32,791 nt of DNA, from the IMG/VR virus record IMGVR_UViG_3300044641_001746, positions 1-32,791 of that record; one strand, 5' to 3'. Positions 8,879-15,784 of the stretch are shown one piece after another. Under the pieces are notes generated by a model. The model did no database searches. It was not told the origin of the DNA and saw only the letters and a list, made by a program, of their open reading frames with translations. Origin of the DNA: a virus. Each line of letters begins with the position of its first letter. Within the stretch, counting starts at the first letter, position 1. A program made the position numbers and the translations under genes.

Positions 8879-9310
8879 TTAATTATTAGCAATAACAATA
8901 GTCAAAACTGTAATTATTGCTCCACCTGCTATACTGCCTACCTTAGCCCAAAACCTATGTCTTTTAACTTTCTTGGTTAATTCAATGTTTTCTTGGACTA
9001 ACAAATGGTTGATTTTCTTATGCTTATCTATCTGATTAGTTAAGTTAGTATTTTGACTTTCTAAGTTATCAACAACAGCTTGGTAATAACTTAATGAAGT
9101 ATCACAGATATTAAGAGCTACTTCCATAGAATCAATAATCTGAGTTTTGCCCTCAGATAGTTCTATTTCATAGATAATATTTTTAAGCTGTGGAAAAGTA
9201 ATACATACTACTGTATCATTCCCCAGCTTTACTTCTTTTGGATAAGAACTTTGAGAGATACTCAACTGACTTATCATTAGAAAGATGCTTAACAGAATCA
9301 GCTTTTGCAT
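8879..9310 (-). CDS. Spanin-like lysis protein with signal peptide and C-terminal membrane segment (143 aa)
   Basis: The N-terminus (MQKLILLSIFLMISQLSIS) is a clear signal sequence or membrane anchor without a lipobox Cys. Residues about 45-115 form a coiled coil (NNLxSQNTNLTNQIDKHKK pattern). Residues 121-141 are a hydrophobic C-terminal segment (AKVGSIAGGAIITVLTIVIA) followed by NN and the stop. A periplasmic coiled coil between two membrane-targeting ends is the layout of a spanin, which joins inner and outer membranes in the last step of lysis. The gene overlaps the 117 aa gene by 95 nt in another frame, as Rz/Rz1 pairs often do. A structural or tape-like role is the alternative. Confidence 0.6.
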   Translation of the reverse strand: MQKLILLSIFLMISQLSISQSSYPKEVKLGNDTVVCITFPQLKNIIYEIELSEGKTQIIDSMEVALNICDTSLSYYQAVVDNLESQNTNLTNQIDKHKKINHLLVQENIELTKKVKRHRFWAKVGSIAGGAIITVLTIVIANN

Positions 9311-9569
9311 AAAGTTTCTTTTTTAAGTTTTTAATCTGGGTTTTCTTTTCTTCTAAAGATTCTAAGGATTCTGCTAAGGAATTATTAAGGCTATCTCTTT
9401 CTAGTTTTAGCATTTTTAATTCCTTTTGATAAACACTTACAGAATCTTCATAGCTTTTAATAATCTGGTCTTTGGTACTCACTTTTATATTTTCGTGAAT
9501 ATATAAACCACAAGCTACTGAAACAGCTATAAGAAGAACAACTACCATAATCATAAAATAAGCTTTCAC
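9216..9569 (-). CDS. Spanin partner: membrane-anchored coiled-coil protein (117 aa)
   Basis: Residues 5-22 are a single hydrophobic segment preceded by one Lys, with a Cys at position 20 (SVACG). This can be read either as an N-in transmembrane anchor (i-spanin) or as a permissive Bacteroidota lipobox (outer-membrane lipoprotein). Residues 35-110 are a charged coiled coil (KMLKLERDSLNNSLAESLES). Its 3' end is nested in the 143 aa gene. Together the two genes probably form the spanin complex of the phage, lying apart from holin and amidase. The start at 9569 is the first Met after the 78 aa gene's stop (6 nt gap). Confidence 0.6.
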   Translation of the reverse strand: MKAYFMIMVVVLLIAVSVACGLYIHENIKVSTKDQIIKSYEDSVSVYQKELKMLKLERDSLNNSLAESLESLEEKKTQIKNLKKKLYAKADSVKHLSNDKSVEYLSKFLSKRSKAGE

Positions 9570-9575
9570 AGACTA

Positions 9576-9812
9576 TTAGCTAAATAAAGCAGTTGCCCAA
9601 TTAGAGCTAGTTCCGTATGTAACTCCTTCAATAGTTACAGATAAGTCAAAAAATATAATACCTCTATCTGTACCAACTATAAGTTGAGAAGTATTATATG
9701 TTGAATTAGTAACAGTATTTCCATCTTTGTCAACAAAAGATTCAAAAGAAAAAGGGGTATTTCTAAAAATAAACCCTGAAGCGGTTTTGGTAATATTAAG
9801 CATGGATTTCAA
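9576..9812 (-). CDS. Small fibre-associated protein (78 aa)
   Basis: Not recognised. The protein is short and beta-rich (FIFRNTPFSFESF, QLIVGTDRGIIFFDLSVTIEGVTYG) and neutral, without Cys or membrane segments. It overlaps the end of the 197 aa fibre-like gene by 17 nt, so the two are translated together. Short genes immediately after phage fibre genes often encode fibre tips, collars or folding chaperones, and this is the role inferred here from position. Confidence 0.6.
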   Translation of the reverse strand: MKSMLNITKTASGFIFRNTPFSFESFVDKDGNTVTNSTYNTSQLIVGTDRGIIFFDLSVTIEGVTYGTSSNWATALFS

Positions 9813-10389
9813 GTTTTACAAGGTTTACAGCAGCAGTGCCTGCCAATGGTAAGTTACAAGCAAATATAAGGTAATTATCAACTGCAGGATTAAATGCAGC
9901 AGTATTAATACCAGTAGTGCTTTGAGTATATTCTGAACTAGCAAGTTGTGCTGGGTTAGGACTAAATCTTAAAGTGTTATTTGATAATGCATATACACTA
10001 GTAGCTCCAATAGATACAGTAGCTGTTAGATTGCCTGCAGTTCTAAGAAGAACTCCACCTACTAATGAATTAATAGTATTAGCATATAGCTGTATTTGAA
10101 CAGCTGTACTTCCACTTAACCTAGAATATGCCCAATATAGGTCAATAAAGTTTCCATCTGCTAAAGTATTAGCAGGAATTAATATAGATTGGGAAACAAA
10201 CACACCTGGGCCTGTTACTACTGTACCATTAGTGGTAATAGTAGTTCCAGAAGGTTTAACTAAATTAAAAAGAGTTGTGATATCTTCAACAACTTTGTTA
10301 AAATTTTCAACTCTTACAATACCTGCATTTTGAATATTCTTAGGTGCAGGGTCATTAAAAGTTATTTTTTTAGATATTTGAGTAGCCAT
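9796..10389 (-). CDS. Fibre/receptor-binding protein with jelly-roll-like C-terminal domain (197 aa)
   Basis: Residues 1-48 form a short N-terminal region with a helix (RVENFNKVVEDITTLFNLVKP) that may trimerise or dock. The rest is beta-rich with SILIPANTLADGNFIDLYWA, close to SLVVPANSFAVGDSFSLIMG of the 192 aa protein at 13734-14312, so both seem to carry the same C-terminal fold. A head-fibre or tail-fibre tip is likely. The AACT-N15-CGTA element ends 16 nt before the ATG and gives this gene its own candidate promoter. The upstream neighbour is a 41 aa basic peptide gene whose stop codon lies in the promoter-like element. Confidence 0.7.
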   Translation of the reverse strand: MATQISKKITFNDPAPKNIQNAGIVRVENFNKVVEDITTLFNLVKPSGTTITTNGTVVTGPGVFVSQSILIPANTLADGNFIDLYWAYSRLSGSTAVQIQLYANTINSLVGGVLLRTAGNLTATVSIGATSVYALSNNTLRFSPNPAQLASSEYTQSTTGINTAAFNPAVDNYLIFACNLPLAGTAAVNLVKLEIHA

Positions 10390-10405
10390 TTAAGTTTTTT
10401 ATATA

Positions 10406-10434
10406 GTTATACGAAGTTAATCAAAATAAGTTAC
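10406..10434 (-). promoter_or_regulatory. Late-promoter-like element A (GTAACTT...TTCGTATAAC) before the 197 aa fibre gene
   Basis: On the minus strand GTAACTT and TTCGTATAAC are separated by 12 nt, with AACT and CGTA 15 nt apart. It ends 16 nt before the ATG. It matches 23 of 29 positions of element B without gaps. The stop codon of the 41 aa gene is part of the upstream box. Confidence 0.65.
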
Positions 10435-10556
10435 CTACCTTGACGATTATATTTTTTTGGTTTTTGTTCTCTAGGCCCAAATTTTCTTTTAGCCTTTCCA
10501 GATTTTCTAGTTCCAAAGGATACTTTCTGTGAATTTGATTTAGTTGTTTTTGCCAT
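10431..10556 (-). CDS. 41 aa highly basic peptide
   Basis: An ATG at 10556 opens a 41-codon frame ending with TAA at 10433-10431. The product is extremely basic: about 15 Lys/Arg, almost no acidic residues, and an end KKYNRQGR. Codon usage looks coding, and the frame fills an otherwise unexplained gap between two fibre genes. I recall similar tiny Lys/Arg-rich proteins with a KKYxxQGR end in Bacteroidota phages, but cannot verify this here. A DNA-condensing or RNA-binding virion peptide is a reasonable inference. It is separated from the 522 aa gene by 10 nt. Confidence 0.6.
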   Translation of the reverse strand: MAKTTKSNSQKVSFGTRKSGKAKRKFGPREQKPKKYNRQGR

Positions 10557-10566
10557 GATTTATGTA

Positions 10567-12135
10567 TTAAGGTAAAAATGCTGCTAATTGAGCACCTGTA
10601 CTTTGAACAGTAGATGCATCTTTTAATCTCTTTCCTATGCTGTTAAGTGTAGTAATACTTGCTAGTGGTACATTCCACATATCTGCTGCAGTTAAAAATG
10701 CTGTTCCTGTAGTATTATCAACAGGCACCCCAAGACTTACTGCAGCTGGAGGTGGCACAGCACAAGTACCTGTGTAATCGTTATTTGGGCCATATATTAT
10801 ACCTGAACGTACATCTGATTTAGTAGCTTGTCCTGTACTTTGGGCTGATGTGTATAGAAATCTATTAGCATTATTAGTATCTTGAAATCTGATTGACATA
10901 TTTGCTGATGGGGATATTCTGAGTCTGTTCACACTTAATGGAAATATACCCGCAGTACAAGTTATATTACCAGTTAAGTTTAATTCACCAGAGACAACAC
11001 AATAGCCTCCATTTACCGTGGGGCCTATGATATTACCAGTGATGTTATGAACTGTAGTGACTGTATTACCAGCAATGATGCCGTTAACCGTGGTATTAGC
11101 CCCTCCAAAGTTAGTTACATTACCTGTTATGTTTAATATATTTTGATGTAAAATTACTCTCATATTGTTTGGGTCAGTACTATAACCATAAACATTACCA
11201 ACTATGTTTATAATATTAGTAGATATAATACTTGATATTAATCTTCCTTGACCTGTGGTTGATAATGAATCCAAATAAACATCTCCCGTTATGTTTACAG
11301 TGTTGGTACCTCCAGCTATTGTAATAACACCATTAAGTACACTTCCACCGATATATTGAACAATATTACCTGTTATAGTGGTTGTTGTATTTGAACCCCC
11401 TATATTGACAACTTGGACACTGTTATTAGTAGACCTAACTATTCCAAACCCAGTGCATGTTATTGTTCTATTTACATTACTGTTGAATTGACCGTTTACA
11501 CTATATCCATTAGCCAAGTTGGTGCTTTCTGTCATGTCTATATAGTCAATTACTACAGCCACACTAGTTTGCACTGCTGTCACATTAATTCTATAATACA
11601 AATAAGATGATGGGTTTGAAATAACAGGACTGAAATAGGTTGCAGCGGTGGGGTATAATGCGACTGTATGTAAAATCACATAGTTAACACCATCGTTGCT
11701 CCCTTCAAAATTCCAGCTTCTAGGCCTCGCACTCGGGTTATTGGTCTGATACCATGAATATCTTTGTATATTCTTTGGTGTGTTAAATTGATATCCTATT
11801 TGTCCACTGTTAGTTACTCCACTGGTCCATGTATTGGTTGAGAAATTTGGGGTTGGTTTCTTAAATACTACCCACGCTGTCGCATTATTTTGTACTGCAA
11901 ATGCTTGACCCACACCCGCGGGTGTTGTATTATTTGTCATATTAGGAATAGGAGATAAAGGTACTCCTACTGGAGTTGTTCCTCCATTCAAACATCCTAC
12001 ATTAATGTTCTGATCTAGAGTTATATTAAACCCATTTGAGTAAACATCATCACCGGCTTCAGGTATAGTTAATCCTCCATCCCAAGTTAAAGGATCACTC
12101 CAGTTACCGTTTTGCCTTGCAAATCTAATAGCCAT
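10567..12135 (-). CDS. Large tail-fibre/adhesin with F5/8C-like (discoidin) and beta-helix regions (522 aa)
   Basis: Residues 1-47 (NGNWSDPLTWDGG, then IPEAGDDVYSNG) are a start found on many Bacteroidota adhesins and phage fibres. Residues about 55-205 resemble a coagulation factor 5/8 type C carbohydrate-binding domain (IGYQFNTPKNIQRYSWYQ, SWNFEGSNDGVNYV). Residues about 220-400 contain repeated xNITGNVx/NIxGNI units (VNITGDVY, LNITGNVT, HNITGNII, LNLTGNIT), typical of a right-handed beta-helix. The C-terminus (TAADMWNVPLASI...TGAQLAAFLP) is a fibre end module. The likely job is binding host surface polysaccharide. The gene is richer in CpG than the surrounding genes, suggesting acquisition. 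It follows the 97 aa gene by 2 nt. Confidence 0.78.
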   Translation of the reverse strand: MAIRFARQNGNWSDPLTWDGGLTIPEAGDDVYSNGFNITLDQNINVGCLNGGTTPVGVPLSPIPNMTNNTTPAGVGQAFAVQNNATAWVVFKKPTPNFSTNTWTSGVTNSGQIGYQFNTPKNIQRYSWYQTNNPSARPRSWNFEGSNDGVNYVILHTVALYPTAATYFSPVISNPSSYLYYRINVTAVQTSVAVVIDYIDMTESTNLANGYSVNGQFNSNVNRTITCTGFGIVRSTNNSVQVVNIGGSNTTTTITGNIVQYIGGSVLNGVITIAGGTNTVNITGDVYLDSLSTTGQGRLISSIISTNIINIVGNVYGYSTDPNNMRVILHQNILNITGNVTNFGGANTTVNGIIAGNTVTTVHNITGNIIGPTVNGGYCVVSGELNLTGNITCTAGIFPLSVNRLRISPSANMSIRFQDTNNANRFLYTSAQSTGQATKSDVRSGIIYGPNNDYTGTCAVPPPAAVSLGVPVDNTTGTAFLTAADMWNVPLASITTLNSIGKRLKDASTVQSTGAQLAAFLP

Positions 12136-12137
12136 GA

Positions 12138-12431
12138 TTAAAGACCTTTTGCGTTAATGTACTCTTGAATTGCCTCAGTAATTTTAGAAAATGCTACTAA
12201 AGCATCAGTATCTTGAGAAGTTACTACATCACCATATACAACAGGAACGTCATATTGTGATGGGTCTTCTGGCCTAATTACATTCCCATTTTCATCGTGG
12301 GTGTAATACTGTAACCTAATGGCTACAGTTTGCCCAATTTCTTCTTCTCTGAATAGAGGCATTGATGAAAGAGATGCTGCTACTTTATCATAGGTAACTC
12401 CATCAACAACAATAGGTTTGTTAGTATTCAT
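12138..12431 (-). CDS. Small fibre-module protein (97 aa)
   Basis: Not recognised. The sequence begins MNTNKPIVVDGVTYDKV and has a beta-rich middle containing VAIRLQYYTHDENGNVI, then a C-terminal helix (TDALVAFSKITEAIQEYINAKGL). It lies between the amidase (4 nt gap) and the large adhesin (2 nt gap). A fibre adaptor or assembly factor is the best positional guess. Confidence 0.6.
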   Translation of the reverse strand: MNTNKPIVVDGVTYDKVAASLSSMPLFREEEIGQTVAIRLQYYTHDENGNVIRPEDPSQYDVPVVYGDVVTSQDTDALVAFSKITEAIQEYINAKGL

Positions 12432-12435
12432 AGTT

Positions 12436-12915
12436 TTAATGATTATTATTTAACAGTTCCAGAATCTTTTCTTTGACAGCTTTTTCAGCTCTTGGGTCTA
12501 CATCAGCTTTTCTCCCTGGACATATCTCTCGGTGTGTAGTTATCCTGTCAATACCAAAGTTATAAAGTTTCATTTTAGCAACACACCATTCAGCTACGCT
12601 ATTAATCTCATCTTCATTTAATAAACGCTTACTAGTATTACCAGTTACCGCTATACCCAACAAAAAGTTGTTACAATGCTGCTTACCTTTAAAAGAAGAT
12701 ACACCAGCATGCCATGCTCTTTTATTGTCAGGAACTAATATAGTTCTATTACCATCAGTATTTACTAAACAATGGTATGACACCTTGCTTTTTGGTGATA
12801 AAATCCAAGATTCTGAACCCACAAAATTACCTGCAGAATGGTGTAATACAATGCCAGTAGGTTCTAGCACTCTAGACTTATTAGGAGATTCTTTAAAAAC
12901 TTCTGTGTAGTTCAT
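12436..12915 (-). CDS. Endolysin: N-acetylmuramoyl-L-alanine amidase (PGRP/T7-lysozyme type), 159 aa
   Basis: The protein is a single-domain amidase cleaving the MurNAc-L-Ala bond of peptidoglycan. Visible motifs are GIVLHHSAGN (zinc ligand H25), VSYHCLVNTDG (Y47-H48), a Trp-His pair AWHAGVSSF (68-75) and THREICPGRKADVDP (H128, C132, K136), matching the zinc site and catalytic Lys region of T7 lysozyme-like amidases. Length is normal for a phage endolysin without a separate wall-binding domain. There is no signal peptide, so release depends on the holin encoded 386 nt upstream at 13301-13732. It sits within the fibre cluster, with the 126 aa fibre gene just upstream. Confidence 0.9.
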   Translation of the reverse strand: MNYTEVFKESPNKSRVLEPTGIVLHHSAGNFVGSESWILSPKSKVSYHCLVNTDGNRTILVPDNKRAWHAGVSSFKGKQHCNNFLLGIAVTGNTSKRLLNEDEINSVAEWCVAKMKLYNFGIDRITTHREICPGRKADVDPRAEKAVKEKILELLNNNH

Positions 12916-12920
12916 AGTAT

Positions 12921-13301
12921 TTAAGTGTAAGGTACAGTATATCTATTTGTCCAGGCAACATTTATTGCTGATAAGACAATCACATTACCATCATTTAACA
13001 CCTCAATTCTTTTAATAGTCCATACATTACTTGATTCTGCAGAGCCTGTTGGTGCTGTACCACAATATGAATATGGCGCTACCCAATCACTTCTTCTTTC
13101 TTTACTACCACCGCCAGATACAGCTTTATAAGTACCATCATCGGCAAGATAATTAGTTCCAGGCCCTGAGCTTATAAGTGTATCTAATAAAGGTTTATTA
13201 GGGTGAGTATGTGCTTCTGTAGTAACAGTAAGCATAGAGGTTCTGAGAAACCTTTTAATGGTCTCCTCAACATATACTTGTATTTCTCTAGATACTTGCA
13301 T
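12921..13301 (-). CDS. Short tail/head fibre protein with HTH-P-NK motif (126 aa)
   Basis: An N-terminal helix (residues 1-22; SREIQVYVEETIKRFLR) is followed by EAHTHPNKPLLDTLISSG (28-45) and GTNYLADDGTYKAVSGGGS, a region typical of phage fibres where His/Asn side chains line a trimer axis. The final 35 residues (VWTIKRIEVLNDGNVIVLSA, then NRYTVPYT) are a small beta cap. The gene overlaps the holin stop by one base. The role as a minor fibre or collar protein is inferred from motif and context. Confidence 0.68.
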   Translation of the reverse strand: MQVSREIQVYVEETIKRFLRTSMLTVTTEAHTHPNKPLLDTLISSGPGTNYLADDGTYKAVSGGGSKERRSDWVAPYSYCGTAPTGSAESSNVWTIKRIEVLNDGNVIVLSAINVAWTNRYTVPYT

Positions 13302-13732
13302 TATTTAATGCCCTTTGTAGATAGGAGATTAATAACAGACTTAAATATAGAGTAACCAAAAAGCCTCTCCCAATGTTCATCTAAAGATTTAACTTCAGCA
13401 GTAGCTATAAGTGCTGATACTAATTGTACAGCAGGAACATGTGGACTAAAAGTATTTTCAATAAAGTAAGCTCCTTTGATAGCCATAGGATAAATACAGA
13501 ACTTAATTACAGTTCTCCAAAGTTTTCTACTTTCAATATTAGCTACTCCTCCAGGCTGTCTGACTGCAATTATAATAGCTACTATCATATCAAGGACTAC
13601 AATAAATCCTATTGCAGTAATGTACTTATCAACTGGTGCAAAAAATGCAACAGTGTAAGCTATAATACCTATAAAAGTAGAATGCACCCAGTCAATAATA
13701 GGTCTAGTCCATGTATATAGAAAATGATTCAT
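13301..13732 (-). CDS. Holin (143 aa, several membrane segments)
   Basis: Hydrophobic segments lie at about residues 18-34 (FIGIIAYTVAFFAP), 38-57 (ITAIGFIVVLDMIVAIIIAV), 74-92 and 100-113. The second holds the conserved Asp of phage holin family 4-like proteins, followed by a short polar loop (ESRKLWRT) that resembles the ESRKxxxxxxK region of that family. The protein would form inner-membrane lesions that release the amidase encoded by the next-but-one gene. It is placed between two fibre genes and coupled to the 126 aa gene through a one-base overlap. Confidence 0.82.
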   Translation of the reverse strand: MNHFLYTWTRPIIDWVHSTFIGIIAYTVAFFAPVDKYITAIGFIVVLDMIVAIIIAVRQPGGVANIESRKLWRTVIKFCIYPMAIKGAYFIENTFSPHVPAVQLVSALIATAEVKSLDEHWERLFGYSIFKSVINLLSTKGIK

Positions 13733-13733
13733 T

Positions 13734-14312
13734 TTAGTAAATTTTAGATAAGGTGAATATTTCTGAGTATAATACTTTGGCAGGATTCAATATAGACCAC
13801 TGACCAGTTATGTCTAAGGTATTTGAAATAGTAGTACTAAATGTAGTATTGTTTGTAGTGCTAAATGTAACACCTTCAAAGTTTGAAGCAGAATCTCTTA
13901 AATAAAGAAAATCACCATGAGTAATAATAGAAGCTACACCAGCAGCACCAATTTGTCTAATAGTAAAAGATACTTCTAACTCCCAGTTTTTATTAGTAAT
14001 CTGAGGTAAAGTTATAGCACCAGTTGTAGCTAAAATAATAGAGCCAGACTTAATTCTAATTGTTAAAGGAGAATTATTAGGACAACTGATTTTACCTCCC
14101 ATTATTAGTGAAAAAGAATCTCCTACTGCAAAACTATTTGCAGGAACTACTAAACTTCCTACACCACCATCAATTAAAGTAGTTTCTAAGATAGTATTAT
14201 TATTAGGACTATCTCCAGTTTGAGAAAAAAGTCCTCCTACAGAGCTACCACTTCCTGATGCTCCAGTGTTTTTAAATACTTGTTGATTAGATATATTTAT
14301 ATACTTTGACAC
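13734..14312 (-). CDS. Fibre protein with docking N-terminus shared with the 131 aa gene (192 aa, GTG start)
   Basis: The start codon is GTG at 14312. It is supported by the N-terminus MSKYINISNQQVFKNT, which aligns without gaps with MSKYINTTRQSVFKNT of the gene at 15385-15780. This shared stretch probably attaches both fibres to the same virion site. Residues 20-50 are Gly/Ser-rich, and the rest is a beta domain containing SLVVPANSFAVGDSFSLIMG, similar to the 197 aa protein. The fold suggests a jelly-roll receptor-binding tip. The gene ends 1 nt before the holin gene. Confidence 0.75.
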   Translation of the reverse strand: MSKYINISNQQVFKNTGASGSGSSVGGLFSQTGDSPNNNTILETTLIDGGVGSLVVPANSFAVGDSFSLIMGGKISCPNNSPLTIRIKSGSIILATTGAITLPQITNKNWELEVSFTIRQIGAAGVASIITHGDFLYLRDSASNFEGVTFSTTNNTTFSTTISNTLDITGQWSILNPAKVLYSEIFTLSKIY

Positions 14313-14330
14313 AAGTTTATTATTAATAAA

Positions 14331-14573
14331 TTATAGTTCATGTAGGTTTGGTTGAGTTACATCAAATTCGGTAGGCTCGCCAAGGACAGGCAGAAGACTA
14401 TCATTGAATAGTATAAACCAAAAAACAGGCTCATCTAACATTGCAGAATAATAATCCACCCAATATTGGGTTGTATCTTCAGGAGAAACAGGGATGCCAT
14501 AATAGTCAGAGCAATCTTTTCTTGCCTTTTGAGCATCAGCCTCAGTTAAGTATTTATAGCCTAATGTGGTCAT
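14331..14573 (-). CDS. Small fibre-partner protein (80 aa)
   Basis: Not firmly recognised. Residues 1-40 hold a helix-rich region (LTEADAQKARKDCSDYYGI). The second half (FWFILFNDSLLPVLGEPTEF) recalls short proteins encoded right after phage fibre genes that match the pattern W-x-I-x-x-x-x-x-L...LG-x-P-x-x-F. Its start overlaps the stop of the 271 aa fibre gene by 4 nt (ATGA), so it is probably a fibre tip subunit or chaperone for that protein. Confidence 0.62.
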   Translation of the reverse strand: MTTLGYKYLTEADAQKARKDCSDYYGIPVSPEDTTQYWVDYYSAMLDEPVFWFILFNDSLLPVLGEPTEFDVTQPNLHEL

Positions 14574-15385
14574 ATTGTAATTGAATAGTGAGAACTCATG
14601 TTTGATTCGATTCCTGACTTAAATCCGCTTTCTTGGCTGGTTGGATATACGATACACTCTGACATTTTACCTATAAACCATCTTCCAAGAAAAGTAACAT
14701 CGCTTATGCCAAACTTTTTAGTAATCGCTGATAACCCAAAAGATGACAAAATATGTGGGTTTAAAAAGTTGTTTGCTGTTATATGTAGGTTGCCGTTAAA
14801 GTACATATTACTTAAATTTGTGAAATCAAAGGCATCTGTTGGTGCTGTACTCGGTGTTCTCCAATAATTCGGGCTATAAGAGCGAATCCAAGGGCCAAAA
14901 CCTGATACACTATCAAAGGAAACAAGCGATTGAAGCGAACTATAACTATTTACCTGAGCAACAGTAAAAATGCTTTGGGCAGTTACATTTTGTAAAGGTG
15001 TACCTGTAAACGTAGCTGAAATGTAATTTATTGTAGGCTTTGAATTTACTGTTTCTAGGTTTCCTGACAATACAATTCTTGGTTGAGCTCCTAATGACAA
15101 TTGTATATTATCTTTTAGATTCCCACTTTGATCATACCATCTTGATATAAAACCATTACCTCCTCCACAAAAGGTTAATAGAGTACTAGTATCTAAAACC
15201 CCTGCTGTAAAATTAATATCTTGTTCTGCATTATCGCTTGACCTTCTTACCCTAATTGCAGAACCAGCATAAGTGCTGCTTAGTAATCTAAGGGAATAAG
15301 CTACTGATGCACCGGGGTAGGTGTCAAGAAATAATTGTACTGGGGGAACTCCCTCGCTAATAAGCCCAAACTTAAACCGCCTCAT
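14570..15385 (-). CDS. Receptor-binding protein with LamG/arabinofuranosidase-like beta-sandwich (271 aa)
   Basis: The ATG at 15385 is preferred because it overlaps the TAA of the 131 aa gene by one base (TAATG). The upstream Met at 15436 would overlap that gene by 52 nt. After a 17-residue lead comes LFLDTYPGASVAYSLRLLSS, then AIRVRRSSDNAEQDINF and FISRWYDQSGN. This signature is shared by phage and bacterial proteins annotated as arabinofuranosidase-B catalytic-like or LamG-like sandwiches. I see no proof of catalysis; glycan binding is at least as likely. Its CpG frequency is far above neighbouring structural genes, hinting at acquisition with the preceding gene's C-terminal part. It probably forms the tip bound to the 131 aa docking subunit. 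Confidence 0.72.
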   Translation of the reverse strand: MRRFKFGLISEGVPPVQLFLDTYPGASVAYSLRLLSSTYAGSAIRVRRSSDNAEQDINFTAGVLDTSTLLTFCGGGNGFISRWYDQSGNLKDNIQLSLGAQPRIVLSGNLETVNSKPTINYISATFTGTPLQNVTAQSIFTVAQVNSYSSLQSLVSFDSVSGFGPWIRSYSPNYWRTPSTAPTDAFDFTNLSNMYFNGNLHITANNFLNPHILSSFGLSAITKKFGISDVTFLGRWFIGKMSECIVYPTSQESGFKSGIESNMSSHYSITI

Positions 15386-15780
15386 TAGACCGCTGGTGTT
15401 ATAACGTAACCTACACTTGTGCCACCCATCCACCAAAACAAAATAATATTTACTTTGGTAAGGTCATAGCTTGCTGTTCCGAATTTAACTGCTGTGCCAC
15501 CCGTTACCGTAATTGTTGGGGCAACCGTGTCATCGTGATAAAGCGTTTGGTCAATCCCTCGCACAGCATTTGTCAAACTAACGGTTATGTTGCCAGTTTG
15601 TGCAGTTGCATAGCTGCCGTATTCTTGTGGTGTTACAAGTGCAATAGATACACCTGTAGTTGTTGCAGTTATGTTTTGTTTGCCATCAAGCCCTGCATCA
15701 ACATAAGCTTTAGAAGCAGCATTTGGATCACTTGTATTTTTAAATACACTTTGTCTAGTTGTATTAATATACTTTGACAT
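15385..15780 (-). CDS. Fibre base/docking protein (131 aa) feeding into the 271 aa receptor-binding gene
   Basis: The N-terminus MSKYINTTRQSVFKNT is nearly the same as that of the 192 aa fibre protein. It is followed by SDPNAASKAYVDAGLDGKQN, a fibre linker motif (AASKAYVDA) known from many phages, then a small beta domain ending VGYVITPAV. The DNA changes character at about 15,700: the docking part is CpG-poor like the rest of the phage, while the downstream part is CpG-rich. This looks like a chimeric gene in which a phage-owned anchor is joined to an imported distal module that continues into the coupled 271 aa gene. Confidence 0.72.
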   Translation of the reverse strand: MSKYINTTRQSVFKNTSDPNAASKAYVDAGLDGKQNITATTTGVSIALVTPQEYGSYATAQTGNITVSLTNAVRGIDQTLYHDDTVAPTITVTGGTAVKFGTASYDLTKVNIILFWWMGGTSVGYVITPAV

Positions 15781-15784
15781 GGCC

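Noticed and set aside
9601-9640. CGTATGTAAC sequence on the plus strand as another promoter element
   Set aside because: No AACT box at the required distance, and no plus-strand gene follows.
12621-12650. AACT-N15-CGTT sequence inside the amidase gene
   Set aside because: It lacks the CGTA and TATA part of the two-box element and sits within a catalytic domain without a downstream gene start at a suitable distance.
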